A stretch of 60,000 nt of DNA from contig CM043954.1 of assembly GCA_014529385.2 (NCBI GenBank), forward strand, positions 7,443,806-7,503,805, given 5' to 3'. How positions within the stretch are numbered: the first letter of the stretch is position 1; every line of letters starts with the position of its first letter. This DNA comes from Adiantum capillus-veneris. Lineage: Eukaryota; Streptophyta; Polypodiopsida; Polypodiales; Pteridaceae. The notes under the pieces were generated by a model, which was not told where the DNA came from, did no database searches, and saw nothing but the letters and a program-made list of their open reading frames with translations. Positions 22,643 through 33,181 of this stretch are shown piece after piece. The position numbers and the translations under genes are program-made.

Positions 22643-23965
22643 ACACTAGGTTGGTAACCTAACAGGACATAAAAGTGTACTTTCAGGGTTTTGAAAAAAA
22701 CCTCCAAAACCATAGTAGATCCACTCATTTTGTAAAATCCTTTCATAAGGTTATAGTTCAAGGCCTACTACACATGGAAAAAATAAGAGACTTGTAAAAT
22801 TTCTCATCTTTTGGTCACACCAAGCCTCCAAAGTTGATGGACCAGTACATTTTCATCAAACCAGTCATTTCTTACGTTTTTTTGTATAAAAATAAGATTA
22901 GGGATTTTTGTAGGACTTGAGATAAATTCCCTAGTTAGCTTCAATGGGTTGGTGATCAGAACATATGATTGCTTCTCACTCACTATTTTTTGTTTTGCCA
23001 AAAGAAATAGGTACAAAAAAGTTGAATTTTTACCATTCTGCAAACCTATCATCAATGTTTCTATAGCCACGCTGAATACAAATAATATATGCATGTTTTC
23101 TTAGTTGCCTATTTTCCTTTAGGTTCATAAGGAGCCATGGAGCATGTCAAAAGAATAATACATCTCTTACCAAGGGTAATCTTGGGGACAAAGATGAAGT
23201 GCTAAATACAGCAAACATGAAAAAACTGGGTTCAACATTATGAGTTGTAGAATCCCATAGAAACTATTGAGTATCTAGCCAAATTTGATCCTTATGACTA
23301 GATATGGTTACTACCTACAAAATGCATATAGTTGTCACAAGAAACTAGCAATATTGAAAAAGCTATACTTGATATACTAGAATGTTTCGTTTTCTTCTAT
23401 AATAGAAAAAATCAACCATCGTTGTGTACTATGCAAAATAGGGTATTAGGTGCCCCAAAACTCAAGGAATATTAGCTTTATGTTACAATATGGGACATAG
23501 AAAATCAAAACTACATTTGGATATCATGAAAGCCACCAAAAAAATCATAGAAGAGCTAAAATTGGCTAAAAAACAGGATTTGACAATTTTTGTAATTTGG
23601 TCATAACTTACAACTTTAACATTTATTTCTCCCTAGAAGCATCGGGACATGTTGAGGACTACTAAAGATAGTTCTCTAACATTATAGACCTCACAAACAT
23701 GAATTCTAGAGTGGTATAGTTGCAAAAAGTTGAAAAAAGCCAAAAACAGGACCCGTTTTTTCACACAGTTTAGGTTGTGAAATGTTGTGCAAGGACAAGG
23801 TTAAAGATGGAATTGATATTCCAAAAAAACGTCGAGTTTTTTTCAGCTCATGAGACAACTTTCTAGATAGATAGCACCTCAAAATCCATTTTGAAACTCT
23901 TGACATAATTCAAGGAAAATGGTCACTTAACAGGACATAAAAGTGTCCCATTACCAACCTAGTGT
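22643..23965. mobile_element. TIR DNA transposon, 1323 bp, non-autonomous
   Basis: The ends are perfect 15-bp inverted repeats, ACACTAGGTTGGTAA and its complement, flanked by TA on both sides (22641-22642, 23966-23967). Just inside each end is AACAGGACATAAAAGTGT in the same orientation. The interior is AT-rich with no transposase ORF. Superfamily: the end contains CACTA, but the duplication fits TA (Tc1/mariner type) better than the 3-bp one of CACTA elements; undecided. Confidence 0.75.
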
Positions 23966-24127
23966 TAAAGGCCCAAATGACCCCTTTTATGTACATTTTT
24001 AAAGGTTACTAACCTTTGGCCAAGTTCACAATGAACTTGGCCACTAACTTTAAAATGATCCTATACTTTTGATAAAGGGAATGAGAGAGCCCAATACATA
24101 CTCTCAACTATTCCCCACAAGAAATCG

Positions 24128-24131
<4 letters not shown>

Positions 24132-24178
<47 letters not shown>
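24132..24178 (+). repeat. (CT)n microsatellite in the copia LTR
   Basis: About 23 uninterrupted CT units near the 3' part of the LTR. Confidence 0.95.
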
Positions 24179-24181
<3 letters not shown>

Positions 24182-24301
24182 CTCTGCTTCTTCGATTCCT
24201 AGCGCCCCATCTCTGCAGGTCAGTGCCTCCTCTCCAAGGCACAACTCCTGCACATCTCCTCGTGCTCTATCACTTGCACACACTGCTGTGCGCTCATCAA
24301 C

Positions 24302-24313
24302 TGGTATCAGAGC
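24302..24313 (+). other. Copia primer binding site
   Basis: TGGTATCAGAGC, an exact match to the usual initiator-methionine primer site, two bases after the LTR end. Confidence 0.9.
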
Positions 24314-25037
24314 AAAATTAGGGTTTGCTTCCAAACCTGCAAACGTTGATTTTCAGCCAAGGAGGTCAACTTTCACGCGAGATTTTGCAATTTTATCGCC
24401 GAAGGACTCGTCCTCGGACACTAGAGGGCTCCCGGCTAGTCAAATTGACCTAAAACAGGCAGAAATTAGGTCAAAATCAGCAAATTACAGGCTATGACAG
24501 CAAATTACACGTTTTGCAATTCATGTATTAAGGTGTGGGAACATCTTTACTAGGTCCCCGCTACCTGAAAACAAAGAAATTGCTGAAAAACAGGTCCCAA
24601 AACAGGTGTTTTCAGCAAATTTCAGATTTACGCAGGTTTTTGTAAGTGTATTTTTGATGCATCTACATTGAGGAAAGTGCAAATGGATGCAATCTATGCA
24701 CATTTGACAAGTTTTGGCTATGTATGACCATTTGTGGCTCAATTTTTTGCAATTTTATTCTACAAATTGGGGCTTTTGCTCATACATGCTTCTAAAGGCT
24801 GTGCTTATGTATGTCTTGTGAGGCTAAAAACAACTAAAATTGTTGTTTTTTATCACAAATTCACTCGTTGAAATTTCTTGTGTATAAATTTTAGAAATTG
24901 TTTTTTGTGCCTAAATTAACCCATTTTCCCCCAAATTGCTCCTGTGACCATTTGGAGCTATAGTGCACACTTCTGTGAGGCGTTTTGGTGCATTTTGCCC
25001 AAAAATTCAGCGCATTAGTCCTCTTATTCGTGCAACT
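24314..25037 (+). other. Copia untranslated leader
   Basis: About 720 bases, AT-rich, between the primer site and the gag ATG. I see no gene in it. It contains repeated short phrases such as AAATTAGG and AACAGG. Confidence 0.6.
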
Positions 25038-25915
25038 ATGGCCTCATCTTCTTCGGATGTGAAGAATCTCTTCGAGATTAGAAGATTCGATGGAACAGGT
25101 TTCGACCTTTGGAAAGACACGATCCAGAGAATCCTATTTCTTAAGCATTGTGAAGGGGCACTTGAACAGGTAAAGCCACAGAATATGTCGGATGAAGCAT
25201 GGGTTAGCATGAATAGGAAGGCAATTACATACATTAAAATGGCTATGACCGATGAGACAATCATTGATTTGAAAGGTCTCACAAATGCTTTTGATGTGTG
25301 GGAGAAGTTAAAGGCGATGTATGAGAATACGCCGCCTGTCAACCAAGTACATTTGATGTGAAAACTTGTTGGCATGCAGCTAGATGAGTCCAAGAGCGCT
25401 GCAGAGCACTTGTTGTTTACAGGTACTTTGTCGTAGTTACAGGATTCAGGTTTGCCTCCTTTTGATGATTAGCTGAAAGCTATCTTCTTGCTTATGACCT
25501 TACCTGATTCATGGGAAACATTGGTGGTTTCATTGTCGAATAACCCCAATTTGACCTTTGATTGTGTTAGGGATTCTATCTTGAATGAGGAAAGCAGGTG
25601 GAGAGGGAGGCAGCTTTGCCAACATGGTTAGAGGCAGGACAGAGAAGAAGAATGTCTATGCACGAAGGAGTAAGAGTAAGAGTAAGGAAAGGGGAAATGC
25701 CAGCAAAGGCAAGGGTGATGTGACTTGCTATCAGTGTGGCAGGAAAGGTCACAAGAAACCCGATTGCAGGTACTACAAAGCCGAGTTAGAACGGAAAAAG
25801 AATGGCGGAGACAAAAGAAAGAGAAGAAGGAAGTCAAGACAGATGCACAAGACAGCTCAAAGGACAAAGAGAAGGCCAATGTGGCTTCTAGTGTTGTGAT
25901 TGAGGAGCTGTCAGA
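25038..25915 (+). pseudogene. Copia gag
   Basis: The ATG at 25038 gives MASSSSDVKNLFEIRRFDG, then FDLWKDTIQRILF, TYIKMAMTDETI and FDVWEKLKAMYE, which is the copia gag (UBN2-type) order. A TGA at 25359 ends the first frame after VNQVHLM. The next part (LVGMQLDESKSAAEH, LLMTLPDSWETLVVSLS) shows further stops, and the ORF at 25585-25899 carries the knuckle CYQCGRKGHKKPDC (C-X2-C-X4-H-X4-C). Gag packages element RNA. No protease or pol follows. Confidence 0.85.
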
Positions 25916-26308
25916 TGTAGAGGACATGCCACTTGGCCCATTTACAAGCATTTTCCCGTTTCGGGGTTGCCGCCTAAAAATCTCCCAACCGGTTGCCCAG
26001 TTGACTTCACGGCAGAGTAAGAAAATGTTCTCCTTGTCATTCTGGAGGTAATGATGTAAACACATTTTCAGGTCCCAAAATAGCAGTTCCCTAAATTTTA
26101 GGAGATGTTGCCATTGTATCTTTCTAGGTCATCTGACCCCCTTTGTACACTGCAGCCACACCCAAAACTGAAATGTAGCCTCTATAGCAAAGGATTCCAC
26201 TTTGGCTAGTCAATGACCCCACTTTGGCTAACCATAGTCCTTGTCCAACCTTAGTGCTCTCTTGCCCTCAGGCCTGGACTCCCTCTGGACAGTTCCACAC
26301 TAGCTATG
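25916..26308 (+). other. Unassigned copia tail and spacer
   Basis: The first ~150 bases probably continue the copia gag-protease linker (frames open but unrecognised). From about 26050 to 26308 I see no gene; a phrase CCCCACTTTGGCTA recurs nearby. The copia element is truncated here. Confidence 0.4.
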
Positions 26309-27235
26309 CAATGCAGGGCAGTTAGTGGCATTCGGTTAGAACCTTTTCCCTCAACGGCTGTGTAACGCACAACATGGTTTTCCTCATCAAGTAGCCATCC
26401 CGAATGGAATATCCCGCTACTATCTTCCTTTTTGTATTCAACTAAATACATCTGCAAAATCTGTATCAGTGGCATACTGACTGACCATATCCTCGAAGCT
26501 CCTATGATGTATCGCGGAAATAGCCAGAACCAACGGCTTTCGGGACAAAGTATTTGCCACCAATTCCTTGTGTCCCTGCACATGGACAATACGGAAGTAA
26601 ACTGTGACAAGATGTTTGCCCACTGCATCTGCTTTTTTCCGATCCCTGCTTCCATGAAAAGAAGTAGCGTAAACTCCCATCATCTGTGAAAACTGTAAAA
26701 TCGGCTCCGAGTAGATAATGCCGCCACTGAATAAGAGCATGGATAGCCGCCAAAAGCTCTTTTTCACATATCTGTATTGTCAATTTCGGCCTTGAAAACG
26801 ATCAGCTTTCATAGGCAATGACATTGGCCTTCTTGCATTAAGACCGCATCCAGACTACGACCACAAGTATCACAATATCCTTCAAACGACTTCTGCAAAT
26901 CCGGTAAAGTCAAAAACTGGTCCTGTAGTCAAATTTTGTTTCAATTCTTGAAAGGCAGAGTCACTCTTGTGGGTCCCCACGAGAAAGGGACTCCTTTCTG
27001 TGTCAAGATATGCAAAGAGGAAGCAACCTTTGCAAACTTCCGAATGAACCGCCTATAGTATGAACACAATCCCAAGAAGCTTCCAACTTCATGCACATTC
27101 TTCAAATCGGGCCAATCACGGATAGTCTCTATCTTGGCTGGATCCATCCGCACTCCTGCTGTTGCCATAATGTGTCCCAAAAAGTGTCTCTGGTAGAAAA
27201 AATTCACTTTTCTTCGCATTAATCACTAACTTGTG
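26309..27235 (-). pseudogene. Second chromovirus: RNase H fragment
   Basis: On the minus strand, 27219-26941 gives GHIMATAGVRMDPAKIETIRDWP and FLGLCSYYRRFIRKF. Then, in changing frames, come EKELLAAIHALIQWR, LGADFTVFTD, SRKPLVLAISAIHHRSFEDM and the approach to the integrase finger, where it breaks off. At least three frame changes are needed. It is close to the 14.7-15.4 kb copy. Confidence 0.8.
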
Positions 27236-27968
27236 TTTGCTGTAATGAATCTTCAACTCCAAATTATTCGTCATGGTAGAAAACCCGCTTTCATTGTCCT
27301 TGTCGATATGAGCTTAATCACCACCGTCGTCAAGACCTTGGTCGAGTCACACACCGACTTGAGAAGAGTGGGATGGTCCTATTAATTGAATAATTCAACT
27401 ATTTTCAAAATGGTGTGAACACCCAAGAAAAGAAAAAACTTTGCGTTCTCTGTAGCAGCAGTCGACGACAGAGCTTGTGGACGGTTTCACTCACAGCGGG
27501 CTCAAGAGGCCGATTTAGGAGACGATGCAGTGTCGGAATTTTCTCAAACAGCTAGGGCGAACAGCCTGATGCGTTTTTGTGTGTTTTGCAGCAGGTCGAT
27601 TCCGGGTCCTTCCTCTCTGCAAGCAGCGCTTCCCACATGGCAGCTTCTTCGAGTCGAGCCGAGACCGGGGGTTGGCTCTTATGACTTTGATACCAGTTGT
27701 TGGAGCTCGTGCTAGGGAGTCATGGTGGTGCAGGCTTGCAGAGCAAGAAGAGGAACAGAGAAAACGAGAGAGAGAAGAGAGCTTGACACAGTTTGCAGAG
27801 AAATCACACGCTACAACTAAATCTATTAAAAGAAGTCTTTACATAGTCTTTGCAAGGTGATATCAACCACACCTTTTGCTCATGCAAACTCCACTAACTG
27901 ATGGTCTATAGCTGCATGCCTTGAGACTTGTTCTCACGGGCTGACCGGAAAAGGGCTTGAACCCAACA
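27236..27968 (-). mobile_element. Copia-type 5' fragment: LTR, primer site, leader, gag start
   Basis: On the minus strand a 271-bp LTR (27968-27698, TGTTGGGTTCAAG to GAGCTCCAACA) is followed by TGGTATCAAAGTC at 27696-27684 as primer site, about 410 bases of leader and an ATG at 27274 (MTNNLELKIHYSK), where the element ends. The break lies next to a 20-bp direct repeat of chromovirus sequence. It is a different family from the copia at 22633. Confidence 0.7.
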
Positions 27969-28118
27969 GGTAAAAAGGCTATAACAATCCCTGTGCTTTA
28001 TGCTTGTCAAACTTGACTTTCTGGCATACCAAGCAACTGCGCACAAACTCGTCCACATTCTTCTCGAGTCTCGGCCAAAAGATGTATCTATCTACCCCTG
28101 GGCCCTTTCAAGGTGGTA
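27969..28118 (-). pseudogene. Chromovirus integrase-finger fragment
   Basis: The minus strand reads CTTGAAAGG then TTTTGGCCGAGACTCG and the CQKVKFDKHKAQGLL region. It is joined at 28118 directly to the end of the RT segment, so RNase H is missing at this place and appears instead on the other side of the copia fragment. Confidence 0.65.
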
Positions 28119-28730
28119 GCATTAATCACTAACTTGTGATCTCGATAATGCCCGAAAGACCTGAAGCAGATGATCTCTATGTTCTGCCTCATTCTTGGAG
28201 AAAACAATGATATCGTCAAAGAAAGTGCCAACAAATAGCCTGTACTCTCGAAAAATCCTGTCCATCATCTGGTTAAATGTCGCAAGAGCATTGGTTAAGC
28301 CAAAAGGCATCACCAAAAACTCAAATAACCCAAAAGTCGTCCGAAAGACTGTCTTGTACACGTCTCCCTGCGCGATTCTGATCTGATGATATCCACTCTT
28401 CAAATCAATCCTGCTAAAACACGAGGATCCCTGCAATCTGTCGAGTATATCATCAATCCTAGGAATTGGAAATCTGTTCTTGATGGTGATTTTGTTGAGA
28501 GCTCTATAATCGATGCACATTCTCCAAGATCCGTCTTTCTTCAAAACCAACAACACTGGAGAGAAATACGGTGAAGTACTAGGCTGGACAAGAACCTTTT
28601 CCGAGAGGTCTTTCACTTGGTTCATAATCTCTTCGTTCTGTGCTCGGCTCACACGGTAAGGTGGCCGGTTTGGTGGTGCTTCCAGGAATCAGATCAATGG
28701 TATGATCCCGAGGACGAGTGGGTGGTAACT
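28119..28730 (-). pseudogene. Second chromovirus: reverse transcriptase
   Basis: From 28652 downwards: [83 protein letters not shown]. These are the same motifs as in the 15.4-16.1 kb copy. The frame is open for 176 residues and is then lost in the rearranged segment at 28118. Confidence 0.88.
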
Positions 28731-29418
28731 CGACTGACAGGCCCTCTGAAAAGCAATCGGCATGAGTGTGGAGAAAATCTTGGCGTTTTTTTGTTCAGGT
28801 CAAAACATATTCAACCTTCATCCATGGATTAGTTCTCTCCCAAAAAAATGCGAGGAAAGAAACTGAAGTTCATCAAGAACAATCTCTGAGCCCTTCATTT
28901 GTCAAAGTTGCATTCTCGGCCCAGTAGTCAACTACGGCGAGCTTCCTAATCTTTCACTTTGCCCCACAAGTGGCAAAGTTTGTACTTTCATTCATTTGAT
29001 TCGGTTCAGGCCCCACGCAATGTGGTACCAGGTCTGCTTTTTATGTGCCTTTTCTGCCACGTCTCTCAACTGCTTTAGAACTTTCTGGCCTTTCTTCGTC
29101 TTGTTCATTCGGTGCCTTGCTAGGGCACTTCGCGGCGATATGCCCAGTTTCCCCGCATTCAAAGCACTTCCCCTCCCTGATGAAGCGAGCTCTCTCCTCA
29201 GGAGTAAGCTTGGGTCGTGCATCTTTCTTTTCTGAGTTGCTCTTTCTCTTTCTACTTTTATTTGTCAAAGTCTGTTCAGCTCTTTGTGTCATGATCTCAT
29301 CGGTGGGGTAAATGAGACTGTCAGAGTGGATGGCAGAACCCCGTTTCCCATGACTCATCAACTCCTGAATAGAAGCTGACTTTTGTTCCAAGCAGTGATC
29401 TCGGATCTCTGTAGGTAG
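28731..29418 (-). pseudogene. Second chromovirus: protease remnant and gag C-terminus
   Basis: From 29418 down, the gag part reads LPTEIRDHCLEQKSASIQ, LTPEERARFIREG and an intact knuckle CFECGETGHIAAKC. This copy therefore shows what the 16.7 kb copy has lost. Around 28870-28990 only scraps of the protease are present. At 29419 it meets the end of a family A-type LTR. Confidence 0.75.
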
Positions 29419-30388
29419 TGTAAGGTGCAATGGAATGATTGTTTGAACTTTGCTCAAGATGACTGCTCCGAACTGTGCTCAAGGTTCCTTTTGTTCTTAT
29501 GGAAGGGAGAGTCTTTCGTTCTTAATGAGAGAGTGCAATGATCATAAACAAAGTGAATGGACACTGTGCGTGCAAGTGTATGAGAGTGAGAGATAGAGAG
29601 AGAAGAGAATACGGCACCAGAGACGTTGTAAAACCCTCCTCCGAAGGCCCCACTCTCGTTGGCGAGAGTGGTCTACTATTGATTGCATAAACCGGTACAA
29701 ACTGAATGCATGTGACTGATGCAAATCTAGGCTAGGTCGATGTCGATGACGGGGATGACGAGACCGATCTAAGGGCTGAATTCTGCTGCTTTGGTACTGC
29801 TGTCCAAAAACGCTAATGGCTGAAATCTATCGCTGATTCGCTGCTGCCCCAAAAACGCTGATGGCTGAATGTGTCTGGTACCAAAAACGCTGAAATGGGC
29901 TGGTTCTTAATGGCTGAAAACTGCTGGTCTTTATGGATGGAAACTGTTGGTCTTTAGGGCTGAAATCTGCTGGTCTTCATCTGCTGAAAATCGCCATGGC
30001 TGAGGCTGCAAATCTGCAAACGCTAGGGCTTCTGAAAAACGCCAGGGCTGCAAAGCCTTCTTGGAGGAAAAACGCTAGCAAACTGGGGATCTTTGGCGAT
30101 GCTTGCTTGGAGGGAAAAACGCCAAGGCTGAGGGTATGCTGGTGATGGATCTTGATGAAAAACGCTACGGGAGGGAGTCTTTGCTTGGAGGAGAAACCAC
30201 CACCAAGGGTTCTTGCTGAGAAGTTGCCTGTTGAGCAGTGGTGCTCCTGCTATCTCTTTTGCCAATTAGTGCTAGTCTAGGTTTGCTTATATACTAACTT
30301 ACTCAATTTGCCCTACCGACTTTCCAACAAAAGTCACTTAAATAAAAATAATAAGTGGAAAATGTCAAAAATAGGGAAAATAGGCTTT
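29419..30388 (-). mobile_element. Family A-type LTR, 5'-truncated, minus strand
   Basis: Read on the minus strand it has the core-promoter block with TATATAAG (near 30281), many GCGTTTTT and TTTCAGC motifs, the hairpin (29650-29671, loop changed), the CT tract and an end in GCACCTTACA. The first ~200 bases, including TGTCACGTGACA, are missing. It sits inside the gag gene of the second chromovirus. No target duplication can be read because one end is lost. Confidence 0.8.
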
Positions 30389-31020
30389 TTGCCTTTTCGC
30401 CTTTTCTTGCTTTGCTTTTTGCCTTTTCGGTCTTCTTCGCTCGAGTCAAATGAGCTAGAAGAATTGTCAGAAGAAGAAGAAGAAGAAGAACTGGGTACTC
30501 CTTCAAATCGAACACGCTTCTTCTGTTTCTTTGCCTTTTCAAATGTCGACTGACGACCCAAAAGCCCGGGAAGTCAGTGCCTTTCTTCTGCTTTTTGCCG
30601 TGCTTTTTAGCTTTGTTTTGCGCTTCAAAAAGCTGAGCAATTCGTGCATCGACCACCTCTTCTAATTCCTTCTCTGTATATTTCTTGGGAGTAGGAGGTT
30701 TCTTCAGAGTGGGTTTTCGGGGTGGTTCTGTGGTTTTCTGCCACTGCGTGTGCACCTCCTCCAAAGAGGTCTTGCTCATATATTTCGGGTAAAATTAAGC
30801 ATCATCTTTGTTGCGTCGCCGATCAATCGTTGACGCTGCATCTCTCGATGCTCCGGCTGAGTAGGCCGAGGCGGGCCATACTCCTTGCTTGAATCTTCGT
30901 TGTGATCCCTTCCCACATCTCCGGATGCAGACGGAGTCGACTGATCTCTGCCTGAAGCCATAGGTGCCGCGGAAAAAAAATAAAATGGGATCGGATTTCC
31001 CGTAGAAGAGAAATGGGCCG
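30389..31020 (-). pseudogene. Second chromovirus: gag N-terminal half
   Basis: The ORF 31036-30776 (SGRDQSTPSASGDVGRD, RPTQPEHREMQRQRLIGDATKMM) is followed by the ORF 30779-30303 (MSKTSLEEVHTQWQKTTEP, KKYTEKELEEVVDARIAQL, KAKKHGKKQKKGTDFPG). A serine run coded by GAAGAA follows in a shifted frame. It keeps tryptophan where the first copy has a stop. Confidence 0.8.
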
Positions 31021-31345
31021 TGCTCTGATACTCCAAGTCAAGAATCTACCACGACAGCACCAAATAACCACTTCAAAACAGTTCACAGTTCACAATTTAA
31101 TTCGACACTGGCCCGGCGGAGTTCCGTGCCTAGAGATATTGGCCCCAAAGACTGGCGCCCCTCTCAGTATTTCTTTTTGTATTAATCTGAGTTCAAAGTG
31201 CAAGAGTGCGGGCAGGCGCTCACACTGAGACTCTGCATCCAGATGCTCTGAGTTGTGAGAGGCCTGCCCACTTATTTAAAGTTACAAGGGTTGCCAAAAG
31301 CAGAGCCCCAAAAGCTGAAAATCAAAAGCTCAAAAGCTTCTTGGA
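31021..31345 (-). mobile_element. Second chromovirus: partial 5' LTR
   Basis: This matches 18270-18560 (ACTCCAAGTCAAGAATC, then the GGGGCC / GGTATTTC module on the complement). A small deletion removed the LTR end and part of the primer site (GCTCTGATACTCCAAG). The distal part is cut off where the LINE starts. Confidence 0.8.
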
Positions 31346-31364
31346 AGCTCGCTACTGCTAACAA

Positions 31365-31560
31365 CCCCCCCCCCCCCCCCCCCCCTTCGCCATCGCTGCC
31401 CCCCCCCCCCTCGCTGCCCTCGCGCTGGCGCCCCCCCTCTCTCACTACCCTCGCGCTGCCCCCCCCTCCCGCCTGTCCTCGCGCGCGGCAGCCCAGCCCC
31501 CCGTCCCCCCCCCTCCCCCCCCCCCCTTCCCCCCCCCACCTTCCTCTTTCCCGAAGTCTC
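31365..31560 (+). repeat. Poly-C-rich LINE 5' region
   Basis: Runs of C of 20, 10, 8 and more occur with GCGC and CTCGCG between them. The long proline-rich frames here follow from the base composition and should not be taken as genes. The G-rich complement could form four-stranded DNA. Confidence 0.85.
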
Positions 31561-31664
31561 CTTGCAATTGGCTTTGGCGGCATTGTTCTTTGGACAGTGC
31601 TCGGCGCGCTCGGTTCCAGAGGTTTTTTGTTCTGTCCGCTTCTTAGCCACAGGAGTAGATACAG

Positions 31665-32496
31665 ATGGAGGCTCCAGCTCCGCCACAGAGGGACTCGTCC
31701 GAAGCCCCCTCGCCTGACTCCGCTGAGCCCACCATTCGACTTGCTCTTTCACCGACAGAGCAAGCGAGCCTTGCCGCAGAGGTACAGTGCTTGCAGGCGA
31801 CTTCTGTCATCTGCAAGATTCTCGGCACCCGACCTAGCAGAGGAGAGCTGCGTGACCTTCTTCAGGCCTGCCTTCTCGCAGAGGTGGGCAAGATCTTGGA
31901 CGTACAGATACTCGGACGTGGTTACTATTATATCGAGTTTGAGACCTCCGAGATGGCGTCCAAGGTCATCGCCATGAGTCCACTGACCATCGGAGCAGCA
32001 CGAGCCCACTTTCGACAGTGGAGACATGGTTTCGACCCTACCTCGGATGTTCTAGTAGAGGAGGCAGACATCTCCATCTCTGTCTGCTTTCCGGGTTTGC
32101 GGAGGGAGTACTTACCACTTTTGTCCAGGATAGGCTCAGCCATTGGGACTGTCTTGGAGACACCTCACACGGCAGCCTCAGTAGCTGCCAAGGCGGCTGG
32201 CATTCCCTCAGTTCGCGTTTTGGTCAGAGACACTCACATGCTCCCGAAGGTCATTCTTCTGCCTCGGGTGAGTGAGGGTTGGTTTAGACAATGTGGAGTA
32301 TTCGGGCCTCTCAAACCAGTGCTTCATTTGTCGACAGATGGGCCATCTTGCAAAGGCCTGTCCACGGAGGAGGCCTCGACCTACACCACAGACTCAGCCC
32401 CAGCCTGCAAGGGCTGGCCAGCAGCCACAGATAGAGAGAGAGCGCACACATGCAGAGCCACGCTCTGAGCCTGGGGCTCCAATGGAGGAGGGATGA
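31665..32496 (+). pseudogene. LINE ORF1 (RNA-binding protein)
   Basis: The ATG at 31665 (MEAPAPPQRDSSEAP) opens a frame with a fold like the DUF4283 N-terminal domain of plant LINE ORF1: LLQACLLAEVGKILDV, YYYIEFETSEMASKV, AHFRQWRHGFDP, ISISVCFPGLRREYL, VRVLVRDTHMLPK. Near 32270 the frame shifts by one base, and the other frame carries CFICRQMGHLAKAC (C-X2-C-X4-H-X4-C) followed by a P/Q-rich tail to 32496. A stop there, then the insertion at 32531. ORF1 proteins coat LINE RNA. Confidence 0.8.
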
Positions 32497-32530
32497 CAGC
32501 AGCCGTGTGGTCGACGACGGCAGGGGCCAC

Positions 32531-33075
32531 TGTAACAAACTGCTGACGTGTCAAAGCCTAAAGAATGGAAACCCTAATTTCTGCCAGAAACCCTAATTGC
32601 TGAAACCCTAATTCTGGAAACCTAACCGAAAAACTTGCAAACCCTAATTCTGGAAACCCTAACCCTAAAAACTGCAGAAACCCTAATTCTAACCCTAAGG
32701 GCAGCGTAGTAGATTTTTGAAAATTGCGCTGGCATGATGACGTGGCAGGCTGTACGGAGTTCCGCGTTTTGCGATGGCTGATGACGTGGCAGGCTGTACG
32801 GATTTCTGTGATTTACGTTGGCAGCTTTTTGGCTTTGCTTTTGGACCAGAAGCTTTTAAGTTTGAAGGCTTTTTACTGTATACTGCTTTTTAGGCCAAGG
32901 GCCTTTAAATATGAGGTTAGGGCTCATTCTCTGGCATGCTTCTTGGAGAAGGTGCGGAGTCCGGAGTACCGGCTTGTACTGTGTTGATGCAATATAAAGA
33001 AATACCGAAAGGGGCGCCAAGGTTTGGGGCCAATACTCTCTGGGGTGGAATTCCGCCACTCCGTGTCGCGTGTCG

Positions 33076-33106
<31 letters not shown>

Positions 33107-33181
33107 CCTGTTGTTATTGAAGTGCTAAAAGTCTGTTAAGTCTGCTCTTTTCTATTGGCACGTGGTGCCTGTCTTGTGACA
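32531..33181 (+). mobile_element. Left LTR of the inverted-LTR element
   Basis: 651 bp, TGTAACAAACTGC to GTCTTGTGACA, on the plus strand. It is aligned along its whole length with the complement of 34352-35003. It has about ten AACCCTAA-like motifs (32560-32700), two DGATGACGTGGCA-like repeats (32735-32795), the GAAATACCGAAAGG / GGGGCCAATA module (33000-33065) and (CT)n at 33074-33103. Confidence 0.88.

Larger units (their letters stand above)
22633..24299 (+). mobile_element. Copia 5' LTR carrying a transposon insertion
   Basis: TGTTGGGTTA begins the LTR, which resumes after the insertion as AAGGCCCAAATGACC and ends CTCATCA two bases before a methionine primer site. Without the insertion the LTR would be about 340 bp. 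It carries a (CT)n tract at 24132-24178. It interrupts the end of a chromovirus LTR (CCCCAAGTC/TGTTGGG). Confidence 0.75.

Noticed and set aside
22643-23965. Ordinary CACTA transposon
   Set aside because: The 3-bp duplication expected for that group is not there (taa against tta); kept as unclassified.
24069-24497. 142-residue Leu/Ser-rich frame
   Set aside because: It starts in LTR sequence and is made by the (CT)n tract; it runs through the primer site.
31255-31977. Proline-rich 240-residue frame
   Set aside because: It is produced by the C runs of the LINE 5' region; residues are P/S/R throughout and it overlaps ORF1 in another phase.
32560-32700. True interstitial telomere repeat
   Set aside because: The motifs are degenerate and belong to the LTR, as they recur in its partner at 34830-34960.
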